Origin: Cylicocyclus nassatus
Taxonomy: Eukaryota > Nematoda > Chromadorea > Rhabditida > Strongylidae
Assembly: GCA_958299035.1 (NCBI GenBank)
Contig: CATQJL010000223.1
Coordinates: 53,054,302 to 53,118,301, forward strand
Length of the DNA: 64,000 nucleotides
Direction: 5' to 3'
The notes beneath the pieces are model-generated. The model was not told the DNA's origin. It saw only the letters and a program-made list of their open reading frames with translations, and made no database searches. The position numbers and the translations under genes were made by a program. Shown in pieces: positions 1 through 11,820 of this stretch. How positions within the stretch are numbered: position 1 is the stretch's first letter; each line of letters opens with the position of its first letter.

Positions 1-1041
1 CCTAAGCTAATAGTATTGCATGCCAGCTGTCAAAGACAGCCTTATCCTGTAAATACTGTATTTTTGTTGCGATTTGTGTTAAAACCTGTCAAATTTGAAA
101 ATTGTAGATATTATACTTGATAAAACAGTTGTTAAACCATATTGTCCAACAAGCATTAGATATTCAGACCGACAACAAAAATTCGAGCAGATTCCAGCCA
201 AAATTTTCCTCGTAGCGCGCAGGCGGCGGGCCTTCAATCCATAGGCGGCGCGCACTGCACACACAGGCGGCGGGAAGGTACATCGCTCGCTGATTCAGTG
301 CGCGCCGCCTGCGCGCAGATTTGTCTGAGTATTTACAGTGTTTCCTGAGAGTATCGTACGGCACAAGTCTTGTTTTCCGAAACACAACGAGGCGTCTGAG
401 CAGCACGTTTACAAAACTTAAGAAGGTGCGTTTTATACGCGTGAAATTAGGGTGATAACAATCACGGTTCAAAATATTGGTGAATGTTTTTAGCACTGCT
501 TGATGCACGCCCCAGCAGATTCAGTACTTGTTTTCTAGGTTTTTCATGTACTTGGAGAAGGCCAAAGTACATCGCAAGAACAACTTGGTCCGAAATGTGG
601 TCGACACCTAATTTTTTGATGGATACAAAGTACAGAGTACAAGGTATCGAGCCTCTTCAAAGCCAAAAGTTCTACAGATTGGAAAAATGAAACAAAACAA
701 ACTAGCTTGGATTTTTTCCCCCTTTCAACTTATAGTTAATGTCAAACTTTATCTGAACAATTGTCAAAAGTTTTATCAAAAGATAAAAAAAAGGTCCGTG
801 GCTTAACCTGGCTGATAGCAGCATGAATTTATCTGTAGCAAATACTTGCGAATTCATTTTGATGAGATCAACTCTATCTTATGATCCGAAACTGTCAAAA
901 AGAAAACAAGTTTATATAGCAGACCTGTGAGGAATCTTCATATAACAATTAACAATGACAAAATGTAACTAAACAAAACTAGTATCTACACTATGAATGT
1001 AACAAAACTATAACGATGAAAAAATGCAACAAGATAAGCGC
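1..1041. other. Left edge, no gene recognised
   Basis: I see no exon with both splice signals and family similarity here. The short reading frames are not convincing. A GC-rich block of nested inverted repeats lies at about 205-315. Near 424-450 is a short stretch resembling one at about 49800-49830 (both contain TACGCGTGAAATTA), so part of this is dispersed repeat. The 3' UTR of hsp-10 must extend into the right end of this stretch, but no clear AATAAA was found. Confidence 0.5.
205..315. repeat. GC-rich nested inverted repeats
   Basis: Two inverted pairs are nested in an otherwise AT-rich area. GCGCGCAGGCGGC near 217 is matched by its reverse complement near 304-316, and AGGCGGCGCGCACTG near 242 by CAGTGCGCGCCGCCT near 297. 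The GGCGGCG core also occurs once more between them. This may be a small decayed inverted-repeat element or a structured GC island. No flanking duplication was identified. Confidence 0.5.
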
Positions 1042-3539
1042 CTAAATGAAAACACCGAGGAGATCTTGCTCTCGGAAGATTGAGTACTCTTTCTCTTCCA
1101 CAATAACCTGGAACGATGTAATCTTTTGCAAAATACTATTGCCCTTCTCACTGAACGGTTGCTTCAAACACAATAAAACGAGCAAATAGGAACACTCACT
1201 TTAGTGCCGCCATATTCCGGCAAAAGAACGTGGTCACCGGCTTTCACACTCATTGGAATGAGTTCACCTTTTTCGTTACGGCCACCCGGGCCGACTGAGA
1301 TCACTGTAGCTTCAAGAACCTAAGAAAGGAATATTTAAAAAGAAAAGCTCAAAGCACAGCTACCAAGACTCACTTTGCCCTGCGCTTTCTCAGGAAGCAT
1401 GATACCACCCTTCGTTTTCGTCTCTGCAGCAACTCGCTCAACTAAGACTCGATCATGAAGAGGTTTGAATGATCTCAAAAGATCGCCTCCCTGGAATACG
1501 TAGAGGTGACATTGTAAGAATTGACAAACTAATACTGAACATATGTTAATCAGACGGGTGTATGCCAAGATGAACGATAGCTGGCAATAAGCATACTGTA
1601 CTCCAACGGTTGTCAGTATGTCTCACATTAAGTCTTAATTTTTGAAGCTGTATGTCCTAAACTGGATTGAAAATGGTGTCGAACAGTAAGAATTAGGGCA
1701 TATAGAGCTTCTAGTGTTTTTTCCAATTTTCTAGATATCATCATAGTGGAAATATGGAATTTGAAAAAGATTTGACCTACGCAGCGCATATGGCTGGCAC
1801 AACCTATCGTTCATGTTGGCTGCCCCCCTAATCAGACGGTAAACACAAAAAGCGCAAGTTTTTTGCAAGCTACTATGTCTGCCATTGCTTGTTTTGATTA
1901 ACGCATCTGTTAAATGAATCTTATACTGTGATTTTCGTTTTTGATTCAAATAAGCGTTCGACAATTTAGATACGTTTACAACCTGCACCATAAAACTGCT
2001 AATGATTTGTACCCCCATAAGGCCTCGGACAGACTTCACGCGATTTGATCGTCGCGACTGAATCGCGACGAGACAACTGTTACAACATCATTCCATGCCG
2101 ATCAACTTGCATTTCAGTTGTGATACTTTTCCAGCCGCCGATCAACTTGCATTTCAGTTGTGATACTTTTCCAGCCCGAAATTTTTGAATTGAAATAAAA
2201 ATTAATGGAAATGTCGGCGATTGAGTCGCGACGATCATCGTGAAGTCTGTCCGGGGCCTAAAGCAAAAGAAAGAACCTTATGATCGTCCCTTCACTCTTA
2301 AAGACCCGTCATACTTCGGCGAAAAAAGGCCAAAAAAGCCCAAAAGCGCCAGAAAGAGCCGGAACGCCCCCTTCCGCGCGCACGTTTTGGCGCTAAGGCA
2401 TGTGTTTCATTTCACAATCGAGTCTTCTTGATTCATTTTCTGCCGTCTGTACATCAAAATAATGTCAGCATTCCACCAAAAGTTCGTTGCTGCGTTCTGG
2501 CTCTTTCTGGCGCTTTCGGGCTTTTTTGGGCTTTTTCGCGCTTTTCTGGACTTTTTTCGGCGAAGTATGACGGGTCCCTTAAAGGTGAGGCAAATTTGGA
2601 AAATGGCCCACCTAAGTGATAAAAACGCAAGCGACTTGTTCTCACCTGTGTATGATTTCAATGACCTTTCACACTTATTTAAAGTTTAAATCAGCTTTGC
2701 AAATACACGCCTCCTTTCACAAAATTTCAAGATGACACGCTCGCGAAAACTCCCCTTTCTTCGACAAAAAATTGCATTCGAACTTTCCGCTCCCCCCCCC
2801 CCCCCCAGAACAAATCTCTTCTTACATCGCCACTGACCATAGCACGAATGTGGCTATAGTCATAAACTTGGGCAACAACTACAAACAGCTAAAATCAATG
2901 TAGAAAAGTGCTATACTTCTTGTAGATGGACTGGAACCTACGCGGTACATCAAAGGCAGGCATTGACAGCAATGCTGGTTGAGATGTTTTTTCCGGTGCG
3001 GATTGCTTTCAGTCACTGGGAGATGAATTCACAAAACTTTCGCTGATTAAAAATGGCCGTACCCACTTCCACCGCTCAAAATTTGTGGGCCGTGGGTATA
3101 AGTATAACTGCAGTGTAACTCATTCAGCCATAACTTTCCACACAGTTCAAAAAAATCTGGACGTTTTGTACAAAGCTATGGATGAACAGAAAAGAAGATG
3201 ATATAAGGACTTCCTCAAAATTCTTTTTTGACGAGAAGATATATTAGAAAAAATTACGGCTACTTTGTTGCCTGGCTTCGGATAACTGAGCTATATACTT
3301 ACTGACCACAGCAGTAAACATACCCGACTTTTTTCTCGTAGTAAATACTAGGTGCACTTCAACCGCATACTCAACGCGCAGGAGCTTTTATGCAAAGGAC
3401 AAGTATTTCTCAAACTTTACTTCATCAAAACACCCATAGATGTACGAGCTTGCAGTTCCCGTTGTAACCGACTGCCATGAAAAGAAAAGCTGAAGTAAAA
3501 AAAACTCACAACAGCTCGTCGAATGGCGCTGAGGAACAT
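1042..3539 (-). CDS. hsp-10: Mitochondrial 10-kDa chaperonin (HSP10/GroES)
   Basis: Proposed CDS: complement(join(1042..1107, 1200..1319, 1374..1490, 3510..3539)), 110 aa, all junctions phase 0. It is the co-chaperonin that caps the HSP60 ring in the mitochondrial matrix. Residues 18-29 (FKPLHDRVLVER) and the mobile loop around 33-49, with the IML tripeptide (40-42) that contacts HSP60, identify the family. A central GPGGRNEKGE stretch and the C-terminal LLGVF ending also fit. Length matches the usual roughly 100-110 aa. The first exon is only 30 nt, encoding MFLSAIRRAV, a basic N-terminus typical of import signals. It lies 2.0 kb upstream, joined by a GTGAGT donor and a TTCCAG acceptor. It is divergent from hsp-60. 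I am confident of exons 2-4 and fairly confident of exon 1, because it restores frame and an expected start. Confidence 0.93.
2021..2258. mobile_element. PIF/Harbinger-like MITE in hsp-10 intron 1
   Basis: Terminal inverted repeats begin GGCCTCGGACAGACTTCACG on the left and GGCCCCGGACAGACTTCACG (reverse complement) on the right, one mismatch in 20. TAA flanks both ends, the TWA target duplication expected of PIF/Harbinger elements. The element is 238 bp and has no coding capacity. Inside, a unit of about 40 bp (starting near 2098) occurs twice in tandem. The family assignment is inferred from TIR and target site only. Confidence 0.7.
2299..2586. mobile_element. Foldback element (GACCCGTCATACTTC family), copy 1
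   Basis: Left arm GACCCGTCATACTTCGGCG (about 2303) and right arm ending GACGGGTC (about 2577) are inverted copies. The arms continue inward through purine-rich AGAAAAGCCC-like stretches. A related copy lies at about 38380-38606 and shares the central CATCAAAATAATGTCAG segment. TTAA lies beside both ends here, but the exact ends are uncertain. Several spurious reading frames arise from the arms. It lies inside hsp-10 intron 1. Confidence 0.6.
2791..2807. repeat. Poly-C tract
   Basis: A homopolymer run of C inside hsp-10 intron 1. Its length may be inexact in any assembly. Confidence 0.8.
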
Positions 3540-3636
3540 CGTTTGCCCACGACAGTTCGAGTAGAGAAATGAGCGCGGCGGTGGCGCCGCTGCCCTTCGC
3601 CAGCCGAATGGGCGGACCCAGCCAATGACAGTCGGC

Positions 3637-3649
3637 TTCTCGAACCTTC
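3637..3649. promoter_or_regulatory. Heat-shock element (HSF1 site)
   Basis: TTCTCGAACCTTC is a perfect alternating TTCnnGAAnnTTC trimer, the binding site for trimeric HSF1. It is 98 bp upstream of the hsp-10 start codon and about 610 bp upstream of the hsp-60 start codon. It is the only perfect three-unit match I noticed in the shared promoter. Confidence 0.8.
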
Positions 3650-3688
3650 CGCCTCCGATTCAACGGCAGCCCGTTCAAAGCCGTGCAC

Positions 3689-3696
3689 TTGCATCA
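3689..3696. promoter_or_regulatory. TTGCATCA bZIP (C/EBP-ATF type) site
   Basis: TTGCATCA (TGATGCAA on the other strand) matches the core of C/EBP-ATF composite elements, the class of site linked to ATF4/ATF5/ATFS-1 in stress and mitochondrial unfolded protein responses. It is 150 bp upstream of the hsp-10 ATG and 40 bp from the heat-shock element. The binding factor is inferred, not shown. Confidence 0.55.
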
Positions 3697-4237
3697 CTTC
3701 TTGTGTCGCCGTACGGGCAGTCATTTTTGCGAGGAGGTCGCATTTTTGTTTACAAGGAAGTTCTTGGTTTTTGTTAGTTTTGAGGGAGATATTTGGCCTC
3801 CTGTTGACGGCTTTGCTTTTTTCTTTATCAGTTTGTTCTAGGTGTGATTTTGTTGGTGCCGAATTTCTAATCGATAAGTTGATATGTTGTACTGCCTGGG
3901 GTCAAAGTCTTCATCAAAGAGTTTTCCTCCAAAATTTATGTCGTCCTTCATAGTATTATTTGCACTAGACGTTCAAAACACTCATAACGTTAATTATCAC
4001 TCATATCTTTCGGTCCTCTCGTTTTCCTTACTATAGTTTTTCAAGCGTCTGTGTATTCCAAGTCATATACGAATTTGTTCTCTGTTATTGGAAGTTATAT
4101 ACGAATTTCTGTTCTTTGTATCTCCAGCGTTGCCCTTTCTTTGTACTTCTAAGTTTTTCTGAGCATTCTTGCGATAGCGATATTGATAGATCTTGTTCAT
4201 GGCGTATCACTTTCTTTAATCGCTACAAAAAACTACG

Positions 4238-4258
4238 TTTTCGTTGCAGATCTAAAAG
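4238..4258 (+). promoter_or_regulatory. Probable spliced-leader acceptor of hsp-60
   Basis: The pyrimidine-rich TTTTCGTTGCAG ends at 4249, nine bases before the ATG at 4259. No 5' exon is needed upstream, so this fits a nematode trans-splice acceptor. A conventional 5'-UTR intron is the alternative. Confidence 0.6.
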
Positions 4259-6571
<2,313 letters not shown>

Positions 6572-6957
6572 GCTTTCTCGATGTGACATCCAGTTAGGTG
6601 CTGCTGCTACTTTCCTGTCACCTTTCCACTTGTTATGTTGTTCATATCTGCGCTCATTTTGTTGTACGTTGTAGACTAGTTGATTTTAGTTGTTGAAATA
6701 GTTAGGTAGTTTTTGTTATTATTGCATGTTAACTATAATCACGTTATAATTATGAGAAGACCGATGCATCTCAGAATATTGTTGATTTTTATTTTTGCAG
6801 ACTTTTCAATACAAAAAATGAACTAGCATTTATTAAAATCACATCTACCGGTTCAGACACAACGGGGTCGAGAAATATATGTCAATCAATATAATCAATT
6901 TGGACAAGTGGGGAGCAAATTTCTCAGAGATCGGTGGAGCACCTATTCCTAATGTTC
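6572..6957. other. Convergent 3' ends of hsp-60 and coq-10
   Basis: The 386 bp hold the 3' UTRs of two converging genes. An AATAAA on the minus strand (6829-6834) is a good coq-10 poly(A) signal, 124 nt past its stop. I see no perfect AATAAA for hsp-60 on the plus strand. Confidence 0.6.
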
Positions 6958-8940
6958 CTAATGTTTTAACCGCAGAACTTCCGCTTCACCATGAAGAGTC
7001 GACGGTCTTCCGTGTACATCCTCCGCTCTTTTGAGAAAGGCATCGACCATAGCTTTCACCACTACAACATGCGCCTATTTATAGCAAGGCATTAGGAAGC
7101 TCAAGAAACTCACCTTTATGGAAGAAAAGATGGGCAAGAGTGGAGTGCAACGCATATTTGAATTCGAAGACTAGATCGTAGTGAAGCGTGCATGTGTGTT
7201 CGTTACCTGGAAGTCCTCTTCCAAAGCGGAACGTCGTCTCTAATTTATGGAAAATCGAATCACCAATTACAGCCGACTGAAATTCAAACAAGGGGCAGAA
7301 TGATACCGAGGATTCCCATTAAATATGTGCTTCATAAGAATAAGGAAACAACTACTAACATCATTACGGTATTTTCCAATCATTCGGAGAGATACTCAAA
7401 TTTATCGAAAACTTCAAACATACGTGGACAACCGTAGGCCGCACAAGTATGATTCGACTTTGATAGCTTTCTCGAAGTGGTGGAAATCCGATTTCAAGCT
7501 TTGCTATCCGTGCGTTTTTGTGCTCCTCGAGGATTTCTGAACGTCGACACCAAGGTATGAAATGTCGATATTCTCCAACATCAGCAACTACATCAAACAT
7601 CTGTTCTCGTGAAAACCTGAATCAATGCAACTACTTTTTGAGTGCACATTTATGTTGCAGTCAAAGCACTTGATCAATTTACAAAATGAGAAACTACTCA
7701 ACAAAGGATCGAAATCATTTTCTAACTAGTCATGTAATTTCCATCACTGTACTCTTCTTATTTGGTATGTATCCTTCTTCATCTTTGATCCCTCAGTTGA
7801 ACGGAAAGCCATTGGTTCTGAATACCGCACACATGAAGCAGGTTAGAATTTGGATCTCGTAGAGCGGATGAAGGGCAAAAAACAATTAGCGACTACTGAA
7901 TTGTCCTCAAAACACAATTCAAACATTATGTGAACCCATGACCTGCTGGTCCACAAAGTTTTTCGCATAGTTTTCGTCTCGTTCCAGCCTCATTGATGTA
8001 TCACACTTTTCTTCTGCAAATGCCCGCAAGTGCAAATTGTCTCCTATCACTCCAAGCACACAAAAAGTTCTGCTGTAACAAGCACTTTGCGAACCAAACG
8101 TTGAAAAGAACTTTGCGAAGGCTATCGATCGTCTACCAAGTGCCTTCTGTACTCCAACTTGATAGTGAGTCAGGTGCGACAAGAGGGAAACCGTTATAGG
8201 CTGCATCCGAAAGTGATTCTACGTCCACGCTGAACCAAGTAAGCTTGAGAAAGCTGCACATACAATTTCACTCAGATCATCACTCTTGCGCTTAGGTGGC
8301 ATGGTTGTCCAAAGATCCAGATGGGTTCGGCTCGCTTGACGGCACGCGAAAACGTGATAATTTTTACCTTCCAATGTGTGACCGGAAGAACCACAGCCAT
8401 TTCTACAAACTATTGAGAATGTCTTCCAATAATCTTAAATGTCTTAAATACGATCGTTGTCAACCGAGTGCTCCCTTTTCCGTAGCTGCTAAGCGTCCGC
8501 ATCGCAAAGACCTAGCGCTGCGACTTCAGTCGACGAGGCAAGTTTTGAAGCGCAAGCTATACGCGCGCTTGAACGGCGCGAGGTCTGCGGTTGCGATATG
8601 GCTGGTGGAAAGGGGAGCACAAGGCTGACACGATGTGTAGGTGCTTAGGATTTCCAGCAGCTTTGGTTTATTTCCTTGCATGCAAATTAGTAAGCGAATC
8701 CAAGGAAAATACAGCCTCGTTTCCAGCAATGCACTCTGGCAGGCTATGCAGACAAATTTTGCATTTGAAACAATTGTATATACTATATTTGGGCATTGGC
8801 AGCATAACTATTATAAAATGAAATGAACAAACCAACCCGATGAGGCGTTTTTCGGCATAAGCCATCTCCTGAGTACCACCGAATAGTCGTTTAGGTATAA
8901 AGAAGGTTGGAGGTAAGCGGAAATTTAACCTGGGTACCAT
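6958..8940 (-). CDS. coq-10: COQ10-type coenzyme Q-binding START protein
   Basis: Proposed CDS: complement(join(6958..7061, 7114..7276, 7424..7616, 8837..8940)), 187 aa. COQ10 proteins bind coenzyme Q in the mitochondrial inner membrane and are needed for normal respiration and Q synthesis. The family is recognised from the START-domain sequence: EKRLIGFSREQMFDVVADV, then YRHFIPWCRRS, GFPPLRESY, and near the C-terminus EFKYALHSTLAHLFFHKVV. The first exon (MVPRLNFRLPPTFFIPKRLF) is hydrophobic and basic, suiting a targeting peptide. A 3' splice acceptor (GTTCCAG, AG at 8955-8956) lies 14 nt before the ATG, and the zinc-finger gene ends 205 bp upstream on the same strand. Intron 1 is 1.2 kb and has no convincing gene. 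It appears to be the last gene of an operon. Confidence 0.92.
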
Positions 8941-8954
8941 GGTAAACTACTACT

Positions 8955-9083
8955 CTGGAACACTAAACCTGAAACTGTTTTTGACTGATCAAGACATTCT
9001 TAACACATTAGGAAAATAAATATCACGAGATGTAAGGATAAACCGGAGCTTGAAAACCTGAGAAGGAATCAGCTTCATTTATT
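8955..9083 (-). promoter_or_regulatory. Intercistronic signals, zinc-finger gene to coq-10
   Basis: AATAAA on the minus strand (9078-9083) would end the zinc-finger mRNA. The acceptor AG at 8955-8956 lies 122 nt downstream, just before coq-10. This is the typical SL2 operon geometry. Confidence 0.6.
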
Positions 9084-9144
9084 ATTGATCAACTTCATTG
9101 GCGCCTATTATAAACTCTGAACAAGATCAAACAATAATGGGCAG

Positions 9145-11634
9145 TCAACTGTCATATTGTGCATCTTCATAGTCCAAATCAGTCTCGATGTAGGTAGTTC
9201 CAGAAAGATCTTCAAAGGGAACATTCTCATACGTAATGGGCTCATCCACTTCTTCCCTGGAAAAGTATAGATACGACTTCTAGTGAGAGCAAGCGGTCTA
9301 GTTGCCGTATTCAGAATGTCAGGATGAACCTTTGCTGAAATCTTATTGACCTGATTTTGGCAACATCCCTAACAAATATCACTGACAGAATCTTGAACAT
9401 CGGACAGACAAAATTAGCTCGGTGATAATTGTCATTATGTAAATGTGAAAATAACACACTCTTCTCCGGAACATTGAGCGATTCGCATAGCAGCTGGTGC
9501 CAAAGGGGATATGACTGCAGTCCGCTGATGCAAACATTGCTCGTTGTGAGCGGCACAAAGTGTCTTGTGTTTGCTGACCAAGTGTATGATCTTTCCCTAG
9601 AAAACATTAACTTTTGTGAAAAACATAACTTTCTGGATTCTTTGAAGGCGCTGTCTTCGAAGTTCCTCCTACAACTGAACCACTATAGGCACACACCATA
9701 CTTGATCCACCAATGCACTACGCTATTGTCAAATCAGTGTGACAGCTGTTGAAGTGGATAGAGTATGGCATGTGCCATGTAGGGCTCGTTTGAGGCCCAA
9801 TGGCATCCTGCGTGTGCAGTGGCCGCAAACTCACCGACTCTCGCGAACGCAGAGCCCTAATACACTGCATGAAATTCACAAGAAAGTGGCCGGTCAATTA
9901 ACGTACTACAATGGCCTCCTAAAGGCTGTGCGATTTACAAAACTCACTAGCGAACAGATCTCGCGCTTGATAATGACGAATGAGTTGAAATATCAAGAAA
10001 AAAAACATTTTTTAGAACGAAACAACTGACAAAATAAACCACAATAAACAGTTACCTTGACATTATTCATTTGTACTCCACACACAAAACACAAAGTATC
10101 ATAAGCGGATTTTGCAGCCAAGTCGTGATGAGAATAGGACATATGAAAAGCCAGCACCTATGATAAATAAATACTGAGCTCTGGAATTTAGACAGCGAAG
10201 AAGGAGATTTGGTATTGGCTTACCGGTATAGAATCAAAGACCCGACCGCACATGGGGACGCAACAAGTAGTCCTGCCTATGTCGCATTCTCCTATGAGTC
10301 GGCTCAGCCTTTGCTTCATGAGCAGCAAAGTGCTAGACTCGCTCCCAATTTCAAGTTGCTTAGAACATTCTTTCTGAAATTGAATCAAGATTACGATTCT
10401 GATAGTGACACTCTTAAAGACTATGAAAAAAAAAACTATGTTCATTCCCCAGATATGGTCATGCTAACACACAGCAAACTTGCTTCAGCGCTATCAACGT
10501 TCGAAACAATAGGTGATACGTCAGAAAATTAAATTTCCACTAAGGTCACTTAAGGAAATGATCCCAACTCAAGGCAGCGAACTGGAACAAGCCGCATATC
10601 ATTAAATGCGTTTTGACGAGTTGGTTCCAAAACTACCTTTCATATCTGCGATGCGCTTTAAAAAACTTTCGGGCGTTCATAGCTTTCTAATTTGGGAGAC
10701 ATTAAGCGCCAACCTTCAAATTTTGTTATTCAAAAACACTTATTTGTGTATCCGGTAGATGTGGGCATTCCTTGAAATGATAACAATCAATATCGAATAT
10801 ATATCATGCTAGTTATGCACTCCCGGGTCGGATTTTGATACACGTTATGCAATGAAACCACAACTTCACACTTTAAACCGCTCAAAGTTCTTCCAAAAAA
10901 CGCCATCGCAGATGTGGAAGATAGATTTTGCAATCAGCTTATCAAGATGCATCTAATGATAGATTCATTCCAGTTCGTCACCTCAAGTTAAGATCGCTCC
11001 CTTGTTAGATACCGAAAAACCTGCCTTTTGTCGCATCCTTGCCTTGTATTTTTGAGCTACCTCACTGACGTAAGCATGCGCAGCTTCAAAGCCGGTGCAC
11101 GATACATTTCTTGGCCTATCCACCTGCAACATTTTGAGGTAGTTCAATATACGTCAGTATTCACTTGGAGCAAAAGCCAAATGTTCTGTTTTCTACACTT
11201 TCCAGTTAATTATTGACTCTAGTTTGGCTAAAATAGTGTAACAGATATGCTAAATGAGATCTGGTAACACGCAAATTCGACACGATCGGAGAATTAGGAA
11301 AGACGCACAGAGATAATGCAGATTATAACTCACGCGATATTCCACAGTTACCCCACGTGTATGGTATGGGTGGGCAGCAGCACTTGTTCGCGATTTCAAA
11401 GGCACTGTAACCACCCGTTTATAGTAACATTACCAAATGCACTAGCTGTCTACTAGTTCCCATGAAAGTTTTTAGATAGAGCACTCTCAGCGATACGGCA
11501 CAGAAAGTTCAATAAACTGCACACACATCACGAAAGTAAGTGAGATGAATAGTGAATACAAACAAGGACACACCTGCTCTATTCCGGATAACATCTCTGG
11601 AAGTCGATGGTGGAAACACAGTACGATATGCCAT
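9145..11634 (-). CDS. Unnamed two C2H2-like zinc-finger protein
   Basis: Proposed CDS: complement(join(9145..9256, 9460..9596, 10056..10157, 10224..10373, 11013..11123, 11334..11404, 11574..11634)), 247 aa. I do not recognise the family. Two Cys/His clusters are visible: CVPMCGRVF followed by HMSYSHHD, and CFVCGVQMN followed by HLVSKHKTLC, consistent with C2H2-like zinc fingers. The N-terminus is basic and rich in Ser, Thr and Ala. The C-terminal 40 residues are very acidic (EEEEVDEP...DLDYEDAQYDS). All seven exons keep frame with ordinary splice sites, except a weaker GTGTGT donor at exon 6. It lies between mdt-11 and coq-10, with about 190-bp gaps, and an acceptor (CTTCTAG) six bases before its ATG. 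A nuclear role is possible but unproven. Exon 3 ends at TTTTCG|GTATCT, chosen because it keeps frame into exon 4. Confidence 0.8.
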
Positions 11635-11640
11635 GATAAG

Positions 11641-11743
11641 CTAGAAGCAAAGTCCCAGGCTTAGAGAAGCAATCAAAAAAGAATGATATTTGCTCGAAAA
11701 ATATCGGAGGGTTCTCAAAGGTACAAGAGACGGAGATTTTATG
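11641..11743 (-). promoter_or_regulatory. Intercistronic signals, mdt-11 to zinc-finger gene
   Basis: A variant poly(A) signal CATAAA (11738-11743, minus strand) is followed 96 nt later by the acceptor CTTCTAG (AG at 11641-11642), six bases before the zinc-finger ATG. The T-rich stretch between them fits an intercistronic region. Confidence 0.5.
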
Positions 11744-11820
11744 CAAAACAATATGAAATGAGATACAATTTCATCGAATTTAAACAATTATGTACACTCA
11801 AGACGGACCCGTTAGCGATT

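Larger units (their letters stand above)
3540..4258. promoter_or_regulatory. Divergent promoter of hsp-10 and hsp-60
   Basis: The 719 bp between the two start codons must drive both genes. The hsp-10-proximal 180 bp is GC-rich and holds all the recognisable motifs: a CCAAT box (3622-3626), a perfect heat-shock element (3637-3649) and a TTGCATCA bZIP site (3689-3696). The rest is T-rich. Head-to-head HSP10/HSP60 pairs with one shared promoter are known in mammals, and I recall the two genes being neighbours in C. elegans. Confidence 0.8.

Noticed and set aside
1335..1568. Longer N-terminus for hsp-10 read through from 1568
   Set aside because: It begins at a non-ATG codon and crosses a good TTCCAG acceptor; the exon at 3510-3539 gives a proper start.
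8296..8628. 110-aa frame in coq-10 intron 1
   Set aside because: GC-richer than its surroundings, but no homology and no splice or start context.
9739..10029. 96-aa plus-strand frame in a zinc-finger gene intron
   Set aside because: Looked somewhat protein-like, possibly transposon-derived, but it is opposite to the host gene and no family was recognised.
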